Of a DNA stretch of 64,000 nt, positions 20,001 through 28,761 are shown one piece after another. This stretch comes from Rhodohalobacter barkolensis. Lineage in GTDB: Bacteria; Bacteroidota; Rhodothermia; Balneolales; Balneolaceae. Location: the NCBI RefSeq assembly GCF_002834295.1, contig NZ_PISP01000001.1, positions 434,001-498,000 on the forward strand, written 5' to 3'. Below the pieces are notes generated by a model, which was not told where the DNA came from, made no database searches, and saw nothing but the letters and a program-made list of their open reading frames with translations. The number at the start of each line of letters is the position of its first letter. Position 1 is the stretch's first letter. Position numbers and translations under genes: made by a program.

Positions 20001-21247
20001 TTGACATGTTCGGGGGAGATAATTTTACCCCTTCATTTGGATACAGAATTGGTATTGAAGAGAGAATTAGACAGGATAGATTGATTTCCAATCCGGACGG
20101 TACAGGTTCAATTCAGATTCCGGCTAACAACACATATTCAGATAACATCACGCTGGGAACTCGACTCAACCCATTTACGAATCTGTCGATCGATTTAAGC
20201 TGGCAAACGCAATGGGACGAACGCCGCACCGAATCCATTTCATTGAGTGCCAACAATGAAATCTCTTCTGTAGTGAGTTCTTCCGGCAATATAAGTTCGA
20301 GTATCTGGGCTTTTGGCAGTGGCTACGAGAAATTGTTCAGGAATCAGCTTCAATCCGCTTTTGACGGTATGAGCAGTGTGGACAACGTTATCGGAGCGGA
20401 TAACGGTAATACGGTGTTGAACAGCGTTGCACTTCAGGAAGACTTCAGAAAAGCCTATATGGGCAGGGCACCAACGATTGGAGACAAAAACTTTACTCCG
20501 ATTCCTCTGCCAAACTGGAGAATCAACTGGACGGGTATTGAGGAAATATTTCCTTGGATTGGCCGCTATATGCAGCGTGCAACCATTACGCATTCTTACA
20601 GCGGTCTCTACCGTGTGGGCTGGAATTTGAATAACGATGCTGATACTCCGATATCCAGGAGATTGGGAATTTACCAGATAGAGGATACCCGCCCTGAATT
20701 TGATCCGTCTTCTGTAAATATTGAGAAGAGATTTGCCCCGCTGGTTCAACTGAATATCACCTGGGATAATGGATTGAGAACCCAAATGGGTTATGAAACC
20801 AGTAAACTGACGAGCCTTTCACTCTCGAATACGCAGGTTTCTGAAAGGACATCCAAAGGGGTGAGGGTTCAGTTTGCATATACACTGCGTAATTTCAGGT
20901 TGCCGTTTTTCAGAAGATTGACCAACAATGTGGATCTGACGTTAAACGGAAACTACATCGAAGACTCTGAACAGCGATTTTTACTGGATGCGGATCTGGA
21001 GCGTGCCCTTCAGGTCGACGCCACGCAAATTAACCGGGATCCGGATGCCTATGATTTTAATCCGAGACCGCCGACAGGGCAAACTCGCATTAACACATCT
21101 GCTGTAGTGGGTTATCGTTTCTCCAATACGATTCAGGCAAATTTTGAGTACGGATTTACCCAGATTCTTCCAAAGTCGTCCAGAACGTTTAAGCGAACTA
21201 CGCACGACATCCGCTTTAATATTCGGATCAATATTCGGTCTTCGTAA
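14045..21247 (+). CDS. sprA: SprA/SOV, type IX secretion outer-membrane translocon
   Basis: A 2400-residue protein, the usual size of SprA, the giant beta-barrel through which type IX secretion substrates cross the outer membrane. The GTG start is supported by a signal peptide that begins right after it (LILFPILGW... ending SATEVYAQQ). Family features include VNMNTGNSLIRGSGALFGIK near residue 265, long beta-rich repeats such as GSVRVYANGNQLQENVDYQV, LNELRVSGFD, and the barrel-type end RFNIRINIRSS. Single gene, flanked by divergent lptF. T9SS partners (gldKLMN, porU/V) are not in the window, nor are obvious T9SS cargo C-terminal domains, so it presumably acts with loci elsewhere. Confidence 0.93.
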   Translation: MPIKRFLILFPILGWMMHLASATEVYAQQTDQEEGDIEENGEFQNTFRGIKGDQVAPIYFQPIPKLYFITLPAEEIYIETRNDGGFYVEKRIEGYRSGFPVSVSFPKYADMNRERVKQENWQQLIRETNRRDETQRGIFDMSVDIPGGRESAFSSIFGSPEVNLRVNGVATMNVGASVQRSEDPSLPPDQQTRIDPTFDQSLQLNIQGNIGDKLTIQTDWDTERQFDYQNRLSISYEGYEDEIIKSIEMGNVNMNTGNSLIRGSGALFGIKSVAELGSFRLTSIISQQDGESNVETISGGSQEQPIQLRPADYSDDRHFFLDYYTRQEFENSMANPQQLSQTLQIADVEVWVLRENIQSDEGARLAVALADLGVVRDGTEGFLPPENDQDVFDAALLDQFRDPQTGVSPEDLGVTDSRNFEEGYFTPLEEGTDYTINKISGYISLRRGLGSREVLAISFTYRGSNNEIINVGELNRSGNDRIFLKMLRPQNVSTDSDLFNLTMRNIYSLGVSDINRESLELELEFTEQNIARDRLPGRSATLLQDLGLDRVDSQGALEPDNQLDFGTGTLDPQNGLVIFPYLEPFGNRIREVLQDSPASEEEIERLSYDELYEERNRNASQSSKNGFYRFSGTSRGGLQENYNLGFALVEGSVRVYANGNQLQENVDYQVDYSFGSITILNDRYTAPGQDIRIEYENQALTSIEQKTFTGLRAEYDITNNFQVGGTFFRFNERPLDDKIRIGDEPISNSVIGLDANARFDTPFLTRAVDWLPLIQTRENSEFEFSGEFAQLRPGVSETRAVRRAIRNNELFEDEEEGLSFVDDFEGSNIKINLLNATRWNLAAAPAAVPGYEPDESIFLEEDFPGAPVSDQQSRLDRSDLRSKLSWYSIPRNISTILGNVDFTPESQPVEVTDVFPGRETQNPQEEIITTLDVFYDPTSRGQYNYNSELRTLLEDEPERTWGGMTAVIPSGQEDFSQNNIEFLEFWVQPVLEDGQPAQTGTIDDFDGKIYIDVGLVTEDVVPNSKLNTEDGLALNPETLILDSQMNPRSALPANPPPPEGQFSNENREIEDVGLDGMPNSGGVNGLNEQTIFEEFVDQMRVQWGAGSEEFEQISSDPSNDDYIFYGESLVQDLPLHERFHRMLGHGDGNTPIDQSERRASTNRPNTEGLVNPSTVALNNSYFQYEVELNPADENRLEIGSPGTYIVDRVPGSRQQDRWYQVRIPLDEFKRTVGDINDFQNITYIRIWMSGYEQPFTLRFASLEFVGSQWRQDENINSQSDPNADIKISTINIEENSNRRPIPYRQPRGAIRAQNRGTQLQSLQNEQSIVLQGENIGPGSLQLVKRVYPGGLNLLNYSNMRMFVHGEGYEERGEAELVMRFGNDLENNYYEYRQPVTPSNPNFPYQEFDPGGNQLIDEEAEQVWRYDENSMNIVLSAFNQLKQLRDQEGGGSLSEVYERSDILEDAVPGAVVAIKGNPSLGRVSEVGMGIRNPFDPDNPSGPGTPILNAELWLNELRVSGFDNETGWAANAKSSLKIADFATLNANLIRQTQGFGSLDSRLGQRRVSNEIAYDLSTTVNLDSFIPERYGWNIPVSLSTRRSNSVPKYLPNQGDVRLTDFEQAVRSRTDLNEDEQDQLIEQQIRDVETYSESYSVNLSNLSKQNSQNWLARYTLDNTTFNYVYNTTDGRTPEYLFQDNWNYNASVRYNHNFRTARYVRPFNLLSNIPLAGTLAGLQLGITPTNFSSSLSTRRSYEERKRRTLQNQQEFALQQTHSFTYTSNLGFGYNLTPSVSTSFQSQSIFDLGRASIKDAGLTGVDSDAFETESSFDVFRDLIFDDLSPRRSSYSENYTASWQPRLSQISVLNWLNYNARYSGGYRWENSPFGSNQGSRVSNTFRLDHTLRVNTETLLNKIPFYENAVEADRDESREREISRDSDEESAGYTFGEQFSYYARKTFLAVFSLRSADINYSSSKTGSQAGYDGGSSFFDMFGGDNFTPSFGYRIGIEERIRQDRLISNPDGTGSIQIPANNTYSDNITLGTRLNPFTNLSIDLSWQTQWDERRTESISLSANNEISSVVSSSGNISSSIWAFGSGYEKLFRNQLQSAFDGMSSVDNVIGADNGNTVLNSVALQEDFRKAYMGRAPTIGDKNFTPIPLPNWRINWTGIEEIFPWIGRYMQRATITHSYSGLYRVGWNLNNDADTPISRRLGIYQIEDTRPEFDPSSVNIEKRFAPLVQLNITWDNGLRTQMGYETSKLTSLSLSNTQVSERTSKGVRVQFAYTLRNFRLPFFRRLTNNVDLTLNGNYIEDSEQRFLLDADLERALQVDATQINRDPDAYDFNPRPPTGQTRINTSAVVGYRFSNTIQANFEYGFTQILPKSSRTFKRTTHDIRFNIRINIRSS

Positions 21248-21323
21248 TTCAAAACTTTCATAGCAGTTACGGTGTTGCTTGTTTATTATGTTTACTACAG
21301 AACGATAACCAACCGGCAGATTA

Positions 21324-22541
21324 ATGAAATATTTTAAATGGCAGGCTCTTTTCCTGCTCTTCCTCTTTACGCTTTCCTGTGGCGATAATAACAGTATCGA
21401 TGAGCCCGAATTTGAATACCTGGTATCTGAGGAATTTAACCGTACGATTACTCAGTCTTCCATGGAGTTTTTCTGGACATTTGCGGGGCAGTCTGATGCA
21501 GCTGCGTTTATTGAATATGATGTTGATGTGTATAGAATCTTATATCAGACTACGGATTTAGCCGGGAACCCCATTGAGGCTTCTGGAGCCGTAATGATAC
21601 CGAAGGAAGCCTCACAGCCGGAACTTCTGTCCATTCAACACGCTACGATATTTTCGAATGTTGAAGCTCCATCGGTTGATGGAACAACCAACTCTGTAGT
21701 AACCCGAAAATCCATTTTTGCTTCAGCAGGAAACATTGTATTTCTGCCGGACTACCTCGGTTATGGAGTGACGTCCCAGCAGCCGCATCCCTACCAGCAC
21801 AAAGAGTCGCTGGCAACGGCCAGTTACGATATGATGATGGCCGGGATGGAGTTTCTTGAAGCGAATGAGTTTGAGTGGTCGGGCAGCACCATCGACCTGA
21901 TTGGTTATTCTGAAGGAGCCTATGCCACGCTAGCTCTTGCTCAGAAAATAGAAACCGGTCCGTCACCTCTTCAGGCAGGATTGATATCTATGGGTGCACC
22001 CATTTTTGATCTGTCATCCACAATGGATTTTATAATCAACAACATCGATCAGCCAGCCGAGTGCGTGGCCTGCTACGCCTATTTTTTACAGACCTACCAC
22101 GAGATTTACAGCTTACAGAATCCCGTGAGTGATTATTTCAACTCTCCGTACGACGAGAGAATCTCTTCAGGCCTGTTTGACGGTTCACAAAGTGCAGCCC
22201 AGGTTGCATCTCAGCTTCCCGAGTCTATGACAGAACTCTTTACGGATTCCTTTATTGAACGATATCTGAATGGTGAAGAGGAGGAGCTTGAATTGGCGGT
22301 TGCAGAGAACAACATTCTTTATGTGCCGGAAGCAGACGTTCTGTTGGTGCATGGAGATGAAGATGGGGTTGCCCCGATTTTTAACAGCGACGATTTTGAG
22401 GCTCGTGCCCAGCAGTCGGGAAAAACAAACCTGACTTATATCCGACCGGAGGGTGTAAACCATACGGAAGGGATCTTTCCATGGGGATTGGAAACGCTGG
22501 ACCGTTTGAGCAGCGCTTCAAAAATATTGGCGGAGAATTAA
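21324..22541 (+). CDS. Alpha/beta-hydrolase lipoprotein (secretory lipase-like)
   Basis: A 405-residue lipoprotein (lipobox TLSC, Cys19). The alpha/beta-hydrolase core shows LPDYLGYG, nucleophile elbow GYSEG (Ser196), a candidate acid in HGDEDGVAP and a candidate catalytic histidine in GVNHTEG. This arrangement matches secretory-lipase or prolyl-oligopeptidase-like esterases; substrate is unknown. It follows sprA by 76 bp and could be co-transcribed. Its stop overlaps the convergent coaBC gene by 4 bp. Confidence 0.75.
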   Translation: MKYFKWQALFLLFLFTLSCGDNNSIDEPEFEYLVSEEFNRTITQSSMEFFWTFAGQSDAAAFIEYDVDVYRILYQTTDLAGNPIEASGAVMIPKEASQPELLSIQHATIFSNVEAPSVDGTTNSVVTRKSIFASAGNIVFLPDYLGYGVTSQQPHPYQHKESLATASYDMMMAGMEFLEANEFEWSGSTIDLIGYSEGAYATLALAQKIETGPSPLQAGLISMGAPIFDLSSTMDFIINNIDQPAECVACYAYFLQTYHEIYSLQNPVSDYFNSPYDERISSGLFDGSQSAAQVASQLPESMTELFTDSFIERYLNGEEEELELAVAENNILYVPEADVLLVHGDEDGVAPIFNSDDFEARAQQSGKTNLTYIRPEGVNHTEGIFPWGLETLDRLSSASKILAEN

Positions 22542-23734
22542 GAGCCGAAAATCTCTTGAAGTATTTGAGAGGCTATTTCTTTTTTTGAGCCGGTAAATTC
22601 AAGCTGCCGTTCGTGGCCAATAAGATGGATCGTGTTTGTATCCGAGGCAAAACCGGACCCTTTTTCACTCAGTGAGTTGGCGCAGATCCAGTCGAGGTTT
22701 TTCTTTTCGAGCTTGGCACGGGCGTTCTCCATCAGGTTTTCTGTTTCCATGGCAAAACCGATCAGTACCTGTCCCTTCTTTTTATGTTCACCCAGCCAGG
22801 AGAGAATGTCGGGATTTCGTTCAAGTTCAACAGAGAGTTTGGCCCGGTCTTTCTTCTCTTTTTGATTCGATCGGGTGACAGGTTTAAAATCAGAAACAGC
22901 AGCCGATTTTATGACGATGTCTGCATCCTGATGATCTTTCATCAGTTCAAATAGATCATCAGCGGAAATGAACGATTTAGTTTGAATTCGATCGGGAATT
23001 TTTTCTGTGATGGGACCGTGTAGCAGAGTAACATCCGCACCGAGTGCCCGGGCGGCATCTGCCATAGCAATTCCCATTTTGCCGGAGCTTGGATTGGATA
23101 TAAACCGAACAGGATCGATGTATTCTCGTGTGGGTCCGGCTGTTACAACAACCTTCTTTCCGGTCAGCGGGCCTTGAATCCGATGCTCCTTAATGATTTG
23201 AGCCGATCGTTTTAAGATGGCATCCGATTCAGGCAGACGTCCGATGGCTTCCAGTCCACTGGCCAGGTAACCTTCGTCGGGTTCAAGAACATAGTAACCC
23301 ATCTCCCGAACTTCCTTTAAATTTTTGGAAACGGCCGGGCTTTCATACATCTCGCCATCCATTGTGGGACAGATTAAAACCGGACATCTTGCGGCCAGGA
23401 GGGTAGAGGTGAGCATGTTGTCTGACTGGCCATGTACAATTTTAGACAGCGTGTTAGCCGTGCAGGGTGCAATCACAAACAGGTCGGCCCATTCGCCCCA
23501 GTGAATATGTTTGGTCCAGTTTTTTCCGGGTTCCGAATCGTTGAAAACTTCAACGGCAACTTCATTACGGCTGAGAGCGGCAAACGTCTCAGAACCAACA
23601 AAGCGGGTAGCCGAAGGGGTCATGGTAACCCTGATTTCAGCTCCCGCTTTTTGAAATTCTCTTAATAAGTAGACTGCTTTATATGCAGCTATACCACCGG
23701 TAACGCCAAGTATGATGCGTTTCCCGGAAAGCAT
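22538..23734 (-). CDS. coaBC: CoaBC, bifunctional phosphopantothenoylcysteine decarboxylase/synthetase
   Basis: A 398-residue two-domain coenzyme A biosynthesis enzyme. Residues 1-185 are the flavin-dependent CoaC decarboxylase ([10 protein letters not shown]; His in [23 protein letters not shown]). Residues 190-398 are the CoaB synthetase ([41 protein letters not shown]). It makes 4'-phosphopantetheine from 4'-phosphopantothenate and cysteine. Length is normal. It is the last gene of a minus-strand group with rpoZ, gmk and yicC, starting 2 bp after rpoZ. Confidence 0.95.
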   Translation of the reverse strand: MLSGKRIILGVTGGIAAYKAVYLLREFQKAGAEIRVTMTPSATRFVGSETFAALSRNEVAVEVFNDSEPGKNWTKHIHWGEWADLFVIAPCTANTLSKIVHGQSDNMLTSTLLAARCPVLICPTMDGEMYESPAVSKNLKEVREMGYYVLEPDEGYLASGLEAIGRLPESDAILKRSAQIIKEHRIQGPLTGKKVVVTAGPTREYIDPVRFISNPSSGKMGIAMADAARALGADVTLLHGPITEKIPDRIQTKSFISADDLFELMKDHQDADIVIKSAAVSDFKPVTRSNQKEKKDRAKLSVELERNPDILSWLGEHKKKGQVLIGFAMETENLMENARAKLEKKNLDWICANSLSEKGSGFASDTNTIHLIGHERQLEFTGSKKEIASQILQEIFGS

Positions 23735-23736
23735 AT

Positions 23737-24030
23737 TTAAATCTCTTTGTTAGGGTAACGGTAAGTTACCTTGTCTTCCAGCATTTCATCTACAGAACGC
23801 TGAGTTGCATGCGGCAGTTTTTCGAACGCCTTGGAGATTCTTTCCTGCTCTTCGTTAAAAGTGAACTCGTCTTCATCTTCGAAGCCCTCAAAATATTTGA
23901 GTTTTTCGTCGAGTTCCATCTTTTCCTGTGCAGCGATTTGACGTGCTCGCTTAGACATCGCTACAATTTTTTCGTAACGATTGCCTTTTTTGCTACCAAG
24001 GTTTTCTAAATTGAGTGTTCGAATCGGCAT
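23737..24030 (-). CDS. rpoZ: RNA polymerase omega subunit
   Basis: A 97-residue omega/Rpb6-like protein with NRYEKIVAMSKRARQIA, the conserved segment that binds beta-prime, followed by an acidic middle and RSVDEMLEDKVTYRYP. It aids assembly of RNA polymerase. It is the divergent omega type found in Bacteroidota and relatives. Gene order gmk-rpoZ-coaBC is a widely conserved cluster, which supports the call. Confidence 0.9.
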   Translation of the reverse strand: MPIRTLNLENLGSKKGNRYEKIVAMSKRARQIAAQEKMELDEKLKYFEGFEDEDEFTFNEEQERISKAFEKLPHATQRSVDEMLEDKVTYRYPNKEI

Positions 24031-24039
24031 AATTATATG

Positions 24040-24612
24040 TTATGAATTTATAAAAGTTGAAACCGTTTCTTTGATCCGGTTGTATGCAGTTTCCAGATCA
24101 TCATTGATAATGACTTCATCAAAATCGGATGCGTACTTCATCTCTTTTTCAGCCCGTTCAATGCGTGTTTGCAGGGTCTCTTCTGTTTCAGTTCCCCTGG
24201 CAATCAAACGATCTTTTAATACTTCAAGAGATGGGGGTTTAATGAAAAGAGCCAATGCTTCATCGCCATAGAGCTTCTTTACATTTTTTGCACCCAATAC
24301 ATCAATATCAAGCAGAATAAAATAGCCTTTATTCAGCTCATTTTCAACGACTGAACGTAAAGTACCATACATTGTGCCGTTGTAAAACTCCTCCCATTCC
24401 AAAAACTCATCATTTTCAATTTTTTGTTTGAAGGTTTCTTTGCTGAGATAGTGATAATGAACGCCATCTTTTTCGCCTTTTCGAGGAGAACGGGTTGTGG
24501 CACTGACTGAAAACTTCAGCTTGTCGAAATCTTTCAGCAGACGTTTAGTCATGGTCGATTTCCCACCGCCGCTGGGTGAAACAAGAATCAGAATTTTTCC
24601 TCTTTTGCTCAT
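24040..24612 (-). CDS. gmk: Guanylate kinase
   Basis: A 190-residue kinase that phosphorylates GMP to GDP. P-loop SPSGGGKST spans residues 12-20, followed by the GMP-binding segment FSVSATTRSPRKGEKDGVHY and the lid. Normal length. It is followed by rpoZ after 9 bp and preceded by yicC after 39 bp. Confidence 0.95.
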   Translation of the reverse strand: MSKRGKILILVSPSGGGKSTMTKRLLKDFDKLKFSVSATTRSPRKGEKDGVHYHYLSKETFKQKIENDEFLEWEEFYNGTMYGTLRSVVENELNKGYFILLDIDVLGAKNVKKLYGDEALALFIKPPSLEVLKDRLIARGTETEETLQTRIERAEKEMKYASDFDEVIINDDLETAYNRIKETVSTFINS

Positions 24613-24651
24613 GTAAAGTGATGAATATGATATTAGAAAGCCGGTTGAGAA

Positions 24652-25533
24652 CTATTCGATATTTTGAACTTGTTCGCGAATCTGTTCCAATTTTTCTTTC
24701 CCTAAAACAATGTGATGGGCTACTTTAGAGTCATTGGCTTTGGAGCCGATTGTATTCAGTTCACGATTGATCTCCTGGCATAGGAAATTCAGTCGTCGCC
24801 CAACAGGCTCATCTGCTTCCAGGGCTTCGAGGAAAAATTTGAGGTGAGACTGCAACCGGATCACCTCTTCGTTGATATCCATTTTATCAACCAGCAGTGC
24901 AATCTCCATCTCCATCCGGTCAGCGTCTACCTGCTCTTCAGTGATCATTTTTTGGATACGGGTCTGGAGCTTTTCACGGATCTCCGGAGCCCGTTTATCA
25001 GAAAGTTCAATCACTTCATCCAATAGCTTCGAAATGCCGTTGATCAAGTTTGAAAGATCACTTTTCAGCTCCTGACCTTCTTTACGGCGCATGGTGTTTA
25101 AATTCTTGAGGGCGGTTTCGAGAGCAGAATTTGTGCAGTTCCAGATAATGCGAACTTCCTCTTCACCTTCTTTCCTGGTTTCAAAAATGTCGTTGAACTG
25201 TAACAGATCCCGCACGGTAACCGGTTCGTCAATATTTCCCACACTTCTCAGATTTCTCAGGATGGAACTATAGCTCTTAACCAGCTCTTCGTTCAGTTTG
25301 ATATCGGGTCCGGCCGTTTCTGTGCGATCTACATTAATATTCAGATTTACTTTTCCACGGGAGAGGTTTTTTTGAACACACTCTTTCAACTGAATCTCTT
25401 TATCCTGTATGGATTGCGGCATTCGTACAGAGATGTCCAGGTATCGGCTGTTCAGAGTTTTAACTTCAACGGTTACCTGGTAGCCGTCAGACGATGACTC
25501 GCCCCGGCCAAAACCTGTCATGGATGTAATCAT
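24652..25533 (-). CDS. yicC: YicC-family endoribonuclease
   Basis: A 293-residue YicC protein; family members are single-strand endoribonucleases. The start MITSMTGFGRGE and the C-terminal half with AEINRELNT-type segment QEINRELNTIGSKAND, where most conserved acidic and polar residues lie, are diagnostic. It precedes gmk, the usual order in many phyla. Confidence 0.92.
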   Translation of the reverse strand: MITSMTGFGRGESSSDGYQVTVEVKTLNSRYLDISVRMPQSIQDKEIQLKECVQKNLSRGKVNLNINVDRTETAGPDIKLNEELVKSYSSILRNLRSVGNIDEPVTVRDLLQFNDIFETRKEGEEEVRIIWNCTNSALETALKNLNTMRRKEGQELKSDLSNLINGISKLLDEVIELSDKRAPEIREKLQTRIQKMITEEQVDADRMEMEIALLVDKMDINEEVIRLQSHLKFFLEALEADEPVGRRLNFLCQEINRELNTIGSKANDSKVAHHIVLGKEKLEQIREQVQNIE

Positions 25534-25636
25534 TCTGAAATATTAGTTTAAACGGATATGAATTTTTAAAATAGGAAAGCTTACAGAAGAAAGCATTTCC
25601 TGTTTGAATCTGTTTTTGGTTGAGTTACCGAGATCA

Positions 25637-26983
25637 TTATTTAATAACTGAAAGAATTTTATCGGCCAGTTGATTGGCTGCTTCTTTCGTTTTTGCTTCA
25701 CTGTAAACCCGGATAATGGGTTCTGTGTTTGATTTTCGGAAATGAACCCATCCCTCATCAAAATCAAGCTTAACTCCATCAACGGTATTCGGATTTTGAT
25801 CGGCATACACTTCGGTAACTTTTTTCAGCAGTTCATCGGCGTCCATCCCGAGATTGCTCAGTTCAATTTTCTGTTTGCTCATTTCATAATCTGGTAATGA
25901 GTCTCTGTATTCTGATGCCTTGATGTCCCGCTCGGCCAGCAGCTGCAGAATCATAGCTGTTCCTACCAATGCATCACGCCCCGGGTGCAGGTCAGCATTG
26001 ATCACTCCTCCATTTCCTTCACCGCCAATAACGGCGCCTTTCTCCTGCATCACTTTAACGACGTTGATTTCGCCTACAGCAGAGCGGTGACACGTGTGTC
26101 CATATTTATTGGTGATATCATCCGCTGCCCGCGAGGAGGAGAGGTTTGTTGCTGTGTCGCCGGGATTTTTACTCAGCAACAGATCAAAGGCTGCAACCTG
26201 CGTGTACTCTTCCCCAAAAAGTCGTCCGTTCTCATCCACCAGCGCAAGGCGGTCTCCATCCGGATCCGTAACAACTCCAAGATCACAAGATTTTTCCTTT
26301 ACAAAATCACAGATCTCCGTAAGGTTTTCCGGCAGTGGCTCGGGATTGTGCGGAAAGATTCCCGTAGGTTCGCAGTAGATGCACTCTGTTTGAACTCCGA
26401 GTGCTTCGAGCAGGGCGGGGAGAGCTACGGAACCGCCGCCATTTACGGCGTCTACGGCAACTTTAAACTTTTTACTTTTAATCAAATCAGAATCGATATA
26501 GGGCAGATTCAGGACGGCTTGGATGTGATTTTGAATGGCATCCGAATCGTTTTGAACCGTTCCGATTTTATCAAAAAGCTTATACTCAAATTCACATTTA
26601 TCGGCGATGTCTAGAACTTCTTTTCCCTGGTCCGCATCTAGAAATTCACTTTTGCTATTCAAAAGTTTCAAGGCATTCCACTGCTCGGGATTGTGACTGG
26701 CCGTTAAAATGATTCCGCCATCCGCACTGTGCTGCAAAACACTCATCGCAACGGTAGGAGTTGGTGCTATGCCGATTTTAATCACATTGCATCCTACACT
26801 TTGAAGGGTAGCGCATACAATATCCTCGCAAATTTGTCCGGTAACCCGTGAGTCGCGCCCTACAACTACGGTGCCGCCGTTCAGCCATGTTCCGTATGCC
26901 GATGTAAAGGTAACAAGGTTTTGAGGAGTGAGATGAGAACCGAAAATTCCACGAATTCCGGATACAGAGATCATTAATGCCAT
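25637..26983 (-). CDS. glmM: Phosphoglucosamine mutase (phosphohexomutase)
   Basis: A 448-residue alpha-D-phosphohexomutase. The phosphoserine loop TASHNPEQWNALK has Ser96; the metal loop DPDGDR is at about residue 243; the sugar loop GEGNGGV and the phosphate-binding RKSNTEPIIR in domain 4 are intact. The WNALK form is the one usually called phosphoglucosamine mutase in Bacteroidota, making GlcN-1-P for peptidoglycan and LPS. A phosphomanno/phosphoglucomutase activity cannot be excluded from sequence. It lies 103 bp upstream of yicC. Confidence 0.85.
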   Translation of the reverse strand: MALMISVSGIRGIFGSHLTPQNLVTFTSAYGTWLNGGTVVVGRDSRVTGQICEDIVCATLQSVGCNVIKIGIAPTPTVAMSVLQHSADGGIILTASHNPEQWNALKLLNSKSEFLDADQGKEVLDIADKCEFEYKLFDKIGTVQNDSDAIQNHIQAVLNLPYIDSDLIKSKKFKVAVDAVNGGGSVALPALLEALGVQTECIYCEPTGIFPHNPEPLPENLTEICDFVKEKSCDLGVVTDPDGDRLALVDENGRLFGEEYTQVAAFDLLLSKNPGDTATNLSSSRAADDITNKYGHTCHRSAVGEINVVKVMQEKGAVIGGEGNGGVINADLHPGRDALVGTAMILQLLAERDIKASEYRDSLPDYEMSKQKIELSNLGMDADELLKKVTEVYADQNPNTVDGVKLDFDEGWVHFRKSNTEPIIRVYSEAKTKEAANQLADKILSVIK

Positions 26984-27114
26984 AAAGCGCGTAAATTTTT
27001 TGGATTGTTTAGTTTAAATAAGATGAGTTCGGGATAAGATTTATAATTGAGAGTTCCCCTTAATAGGGTGGGTAAGCGCTAACTTAATATTTTCTTATGA
27101 TGAATTTGAAGATT

Positions 27115-27236
27115 TCCCCTCTTTTAAAGGAGGGGATTAAGGGGTGGTTCGATCAAGTTGGGTTCATTTTTTAAACGTTTTTGAAGGAACAAATTCCGGT
27201 CCAACCTCCCCTCGCCCCTCCTTCATAATGAGGGGA
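27115..27236. repeat. Intergenic palindromic repeat unit, MITE-like, about 122 bp
   Basis: The left end reads TCCCCTCTTTTAAAGGAGGGG and is followed by ATTAAGGGGTGG; the right end is its imperfect reverse complement (CCTCCCCTCGCCCCTCC, then CATAATGAGGGGA). Each end is itself a small hairpin. Related C/G-run hairpins (CCCCTTCGAAGGGGG followed by ATTGAGGGGGATGACC) occur at 32265-32294 and 40010-40039. It is a non-coding mobile or REP-type repeat between glmM and the adenosyltransferase gene. Apart from it, 26984-27332 holds only AT-rich promoter and terminator DNA. Confidence 0.6.
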
Positions 27237-27332
27237 TACTACTGTTATTCACTATTTTATTTAAATTTAGTGCGCATAAAACTCTCAAATTACCAAATTA
27301 AATGAATTTATATCATGATCACTTTATAACCG

Positions 27333-27884
27333 TTACTTTTTTTTCCGTGGCTGCCAGGGTGTTTCCGGCTCACCAGCTTGCCTGTTTTCATATCTGGCCA
27401 GAACAAAAAGAAGATCAGAAAGTCGGTTGAGATAAATAACGGTTTCGGCCGAAATAGGATCGTTTTGCTTCAGTGCTACCGTGTTTCGCTCAGCCCGCCT
27501 GCATACGGTTCGTGCCATGTGCAGTGTGGCTCCGGCCGGTGACCCGCCGGGCAGGATAAAGCTTGTAAGAGCGGGGAGATCTTCCTCCAGCTCATCGATC
27601 CAGTTTTCCAGCTTCTGAATATCGCCACTGCCAATTCGTTCAATCTTTGCCTCTTTTGAGTGAAGGGTGGCTAAATCTGCTCCCAGAACAAAGAGCTGAG
27701 ACTGAATCTCATTCAGCATCTTTTTCCCTTTATCGCTCAGGGAGTGAGTCAGTACCATGCCGATAATGGAATTGAGTTCGTCTACAGTGCCGTAAGCATG
27801 TATACGCAAACTGTTTTTTTCAACATTTGCACCTCCGAAAAGTGAGGTATATCCCTGGTCGCCTTTTTTTGTATAGATCTTCAT
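27333..27884 (-). CDS. Cob(I)yrinic acid a,c-diamide adenosyltransferase, PduO type
   Basis: A 183-residue PduO-type ATP:cob(I)alamin adenosyltransferase. The N-terminal ATP motif YTKKGDQGYTSLFGG, the mid-segment YGTVDELNS, and the helix RTVCRRAERN with the conserved arginines are present. It makes adenosylcobalamin, for example for methylmalonyl-CoA mutase. No other B12 genes are nearby, which suggests cobalamin salvage. The yigZ gene lies 47 bp upstream on the same strand. Confidence 0.92.
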   Translation of the reverse strand: MKIYTKKGDQGYTSLFGGANVEKNSLRIHAYGTVDELNSIIGMVLTHSLSDKGKKMLNEIQSQLFVLGADLATLHSKEAKIERIGSGDIQKLENWIDELEEDLPALTSFILPGGSPAGATLHMARTVCRRAERNTVALKQNDPISAETVIYLNRLSDLLFVLARYENRQAGEPETPWQPRKKK

Positions 27885-27931
27885 AAATTTTTGTTTTTAA
27901 GGTAACAAGCTGACGAATGATTTTCAGCTAC

Positions 27932-28549
27932 TTATTTTTTTATGTGAAAAGATTCACCTGTTTTTTCAAAATCCTCAAAGAGGTGTGTAACGGATTTCAG
28001 CTTTCCCTCCAATCGATCGATCTCGTCGACAGGGCAGCCAAATTCGTAGGTAACATCTTCGAGGTATACAGAGTTAAGTTCAATTAGGGTGAAATCGTTT
28101 TTAAGTTTGTCAATAATTCCCTGGTGTTCGTAATTATACTGTATACGGTAGGTTTGAACCGGGACGACCTCTTTCATTACGGCATGCTCGATACATTGGC
28201 GGGCTGATTCTCCGTAGGCGTCAATAAGGCCCGATTTTCCCAGTTTGGTCCCGCCGTAATAGCGCACAGATACCATAATGCAGTTCACCAAATCGGCCGA
28301 TTTCAACGCGTTTAGAATGGGAAGGCCGGCAGTGCCGCTCGGTTCACCGTCATCCTGGTCGAACTCTTCAATTTTATTGGGGTTCACCCTCCATGCATAG
28401 CAGTGATGGGTAGCCGTTGGATGCTCATCTTTTACGGTTTCCAGGAAATGATCCGCTTCCGTTTTACTTTCCGCCGGATGTAAATACCCCAGAAATTTGG
28501 ATTCTTTGATGCGATAATCGCTTTTAAATAGTTTAGTAACTGTATACAA
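27932..28549 (-). CDS. yigZ: YigZ/IMPACT-family protein (UPF0029)
   Basis: A 205-residue member of the YigZ family. The N-terminal domain has the signature DDGEPSGTAGLPIL and the VRYYGGTKLG segment; the C-terminal ferredoxin-like domain (about 135-205) is complete. Eukaryotic IMPACT regulates translation through GCN1; the role of bacterial members is unclear. The start is followed directly by the family-typical segment SKFLGYLHP. Confidence 0.88.
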   Translation of the reverse strand: MYTVTKLFKSDYRIKESKFLGYLHPAESKTEADHFLETVKDEHPTATHHCYAWRVNPNKIEEFDQDDGEPSGTAGLPILNALKSADLVNCIMVSVRYYGGTKLGKSGLIDAYGESARQCIEHAVMKEVVPVQTYRIQYNYEHQGIIDKLKNDFTLIELNSVYLEDVTYEFGCPVDEIDRLEGKLKSVTHLFEDFEKTGESFHIKK

Positions 28550-28761
28550 GAAATTGATTTGCTAGAATGAGAGGTTAATATCCAATTTAGACCTTTTCTT
28601 AATAAGCCGATTCCATGAATTGAAAGGGCTTCAACCTTGCCTTTTATATCAAAAGGGGCGACTTTTAATAGATGAATTTAGGAACAGAAAAATATAGATG
28701 ATTGTTAGTTTGAAAAATTACGATTCATCTATCTGATCACATTAATAATAATATCTACAGT

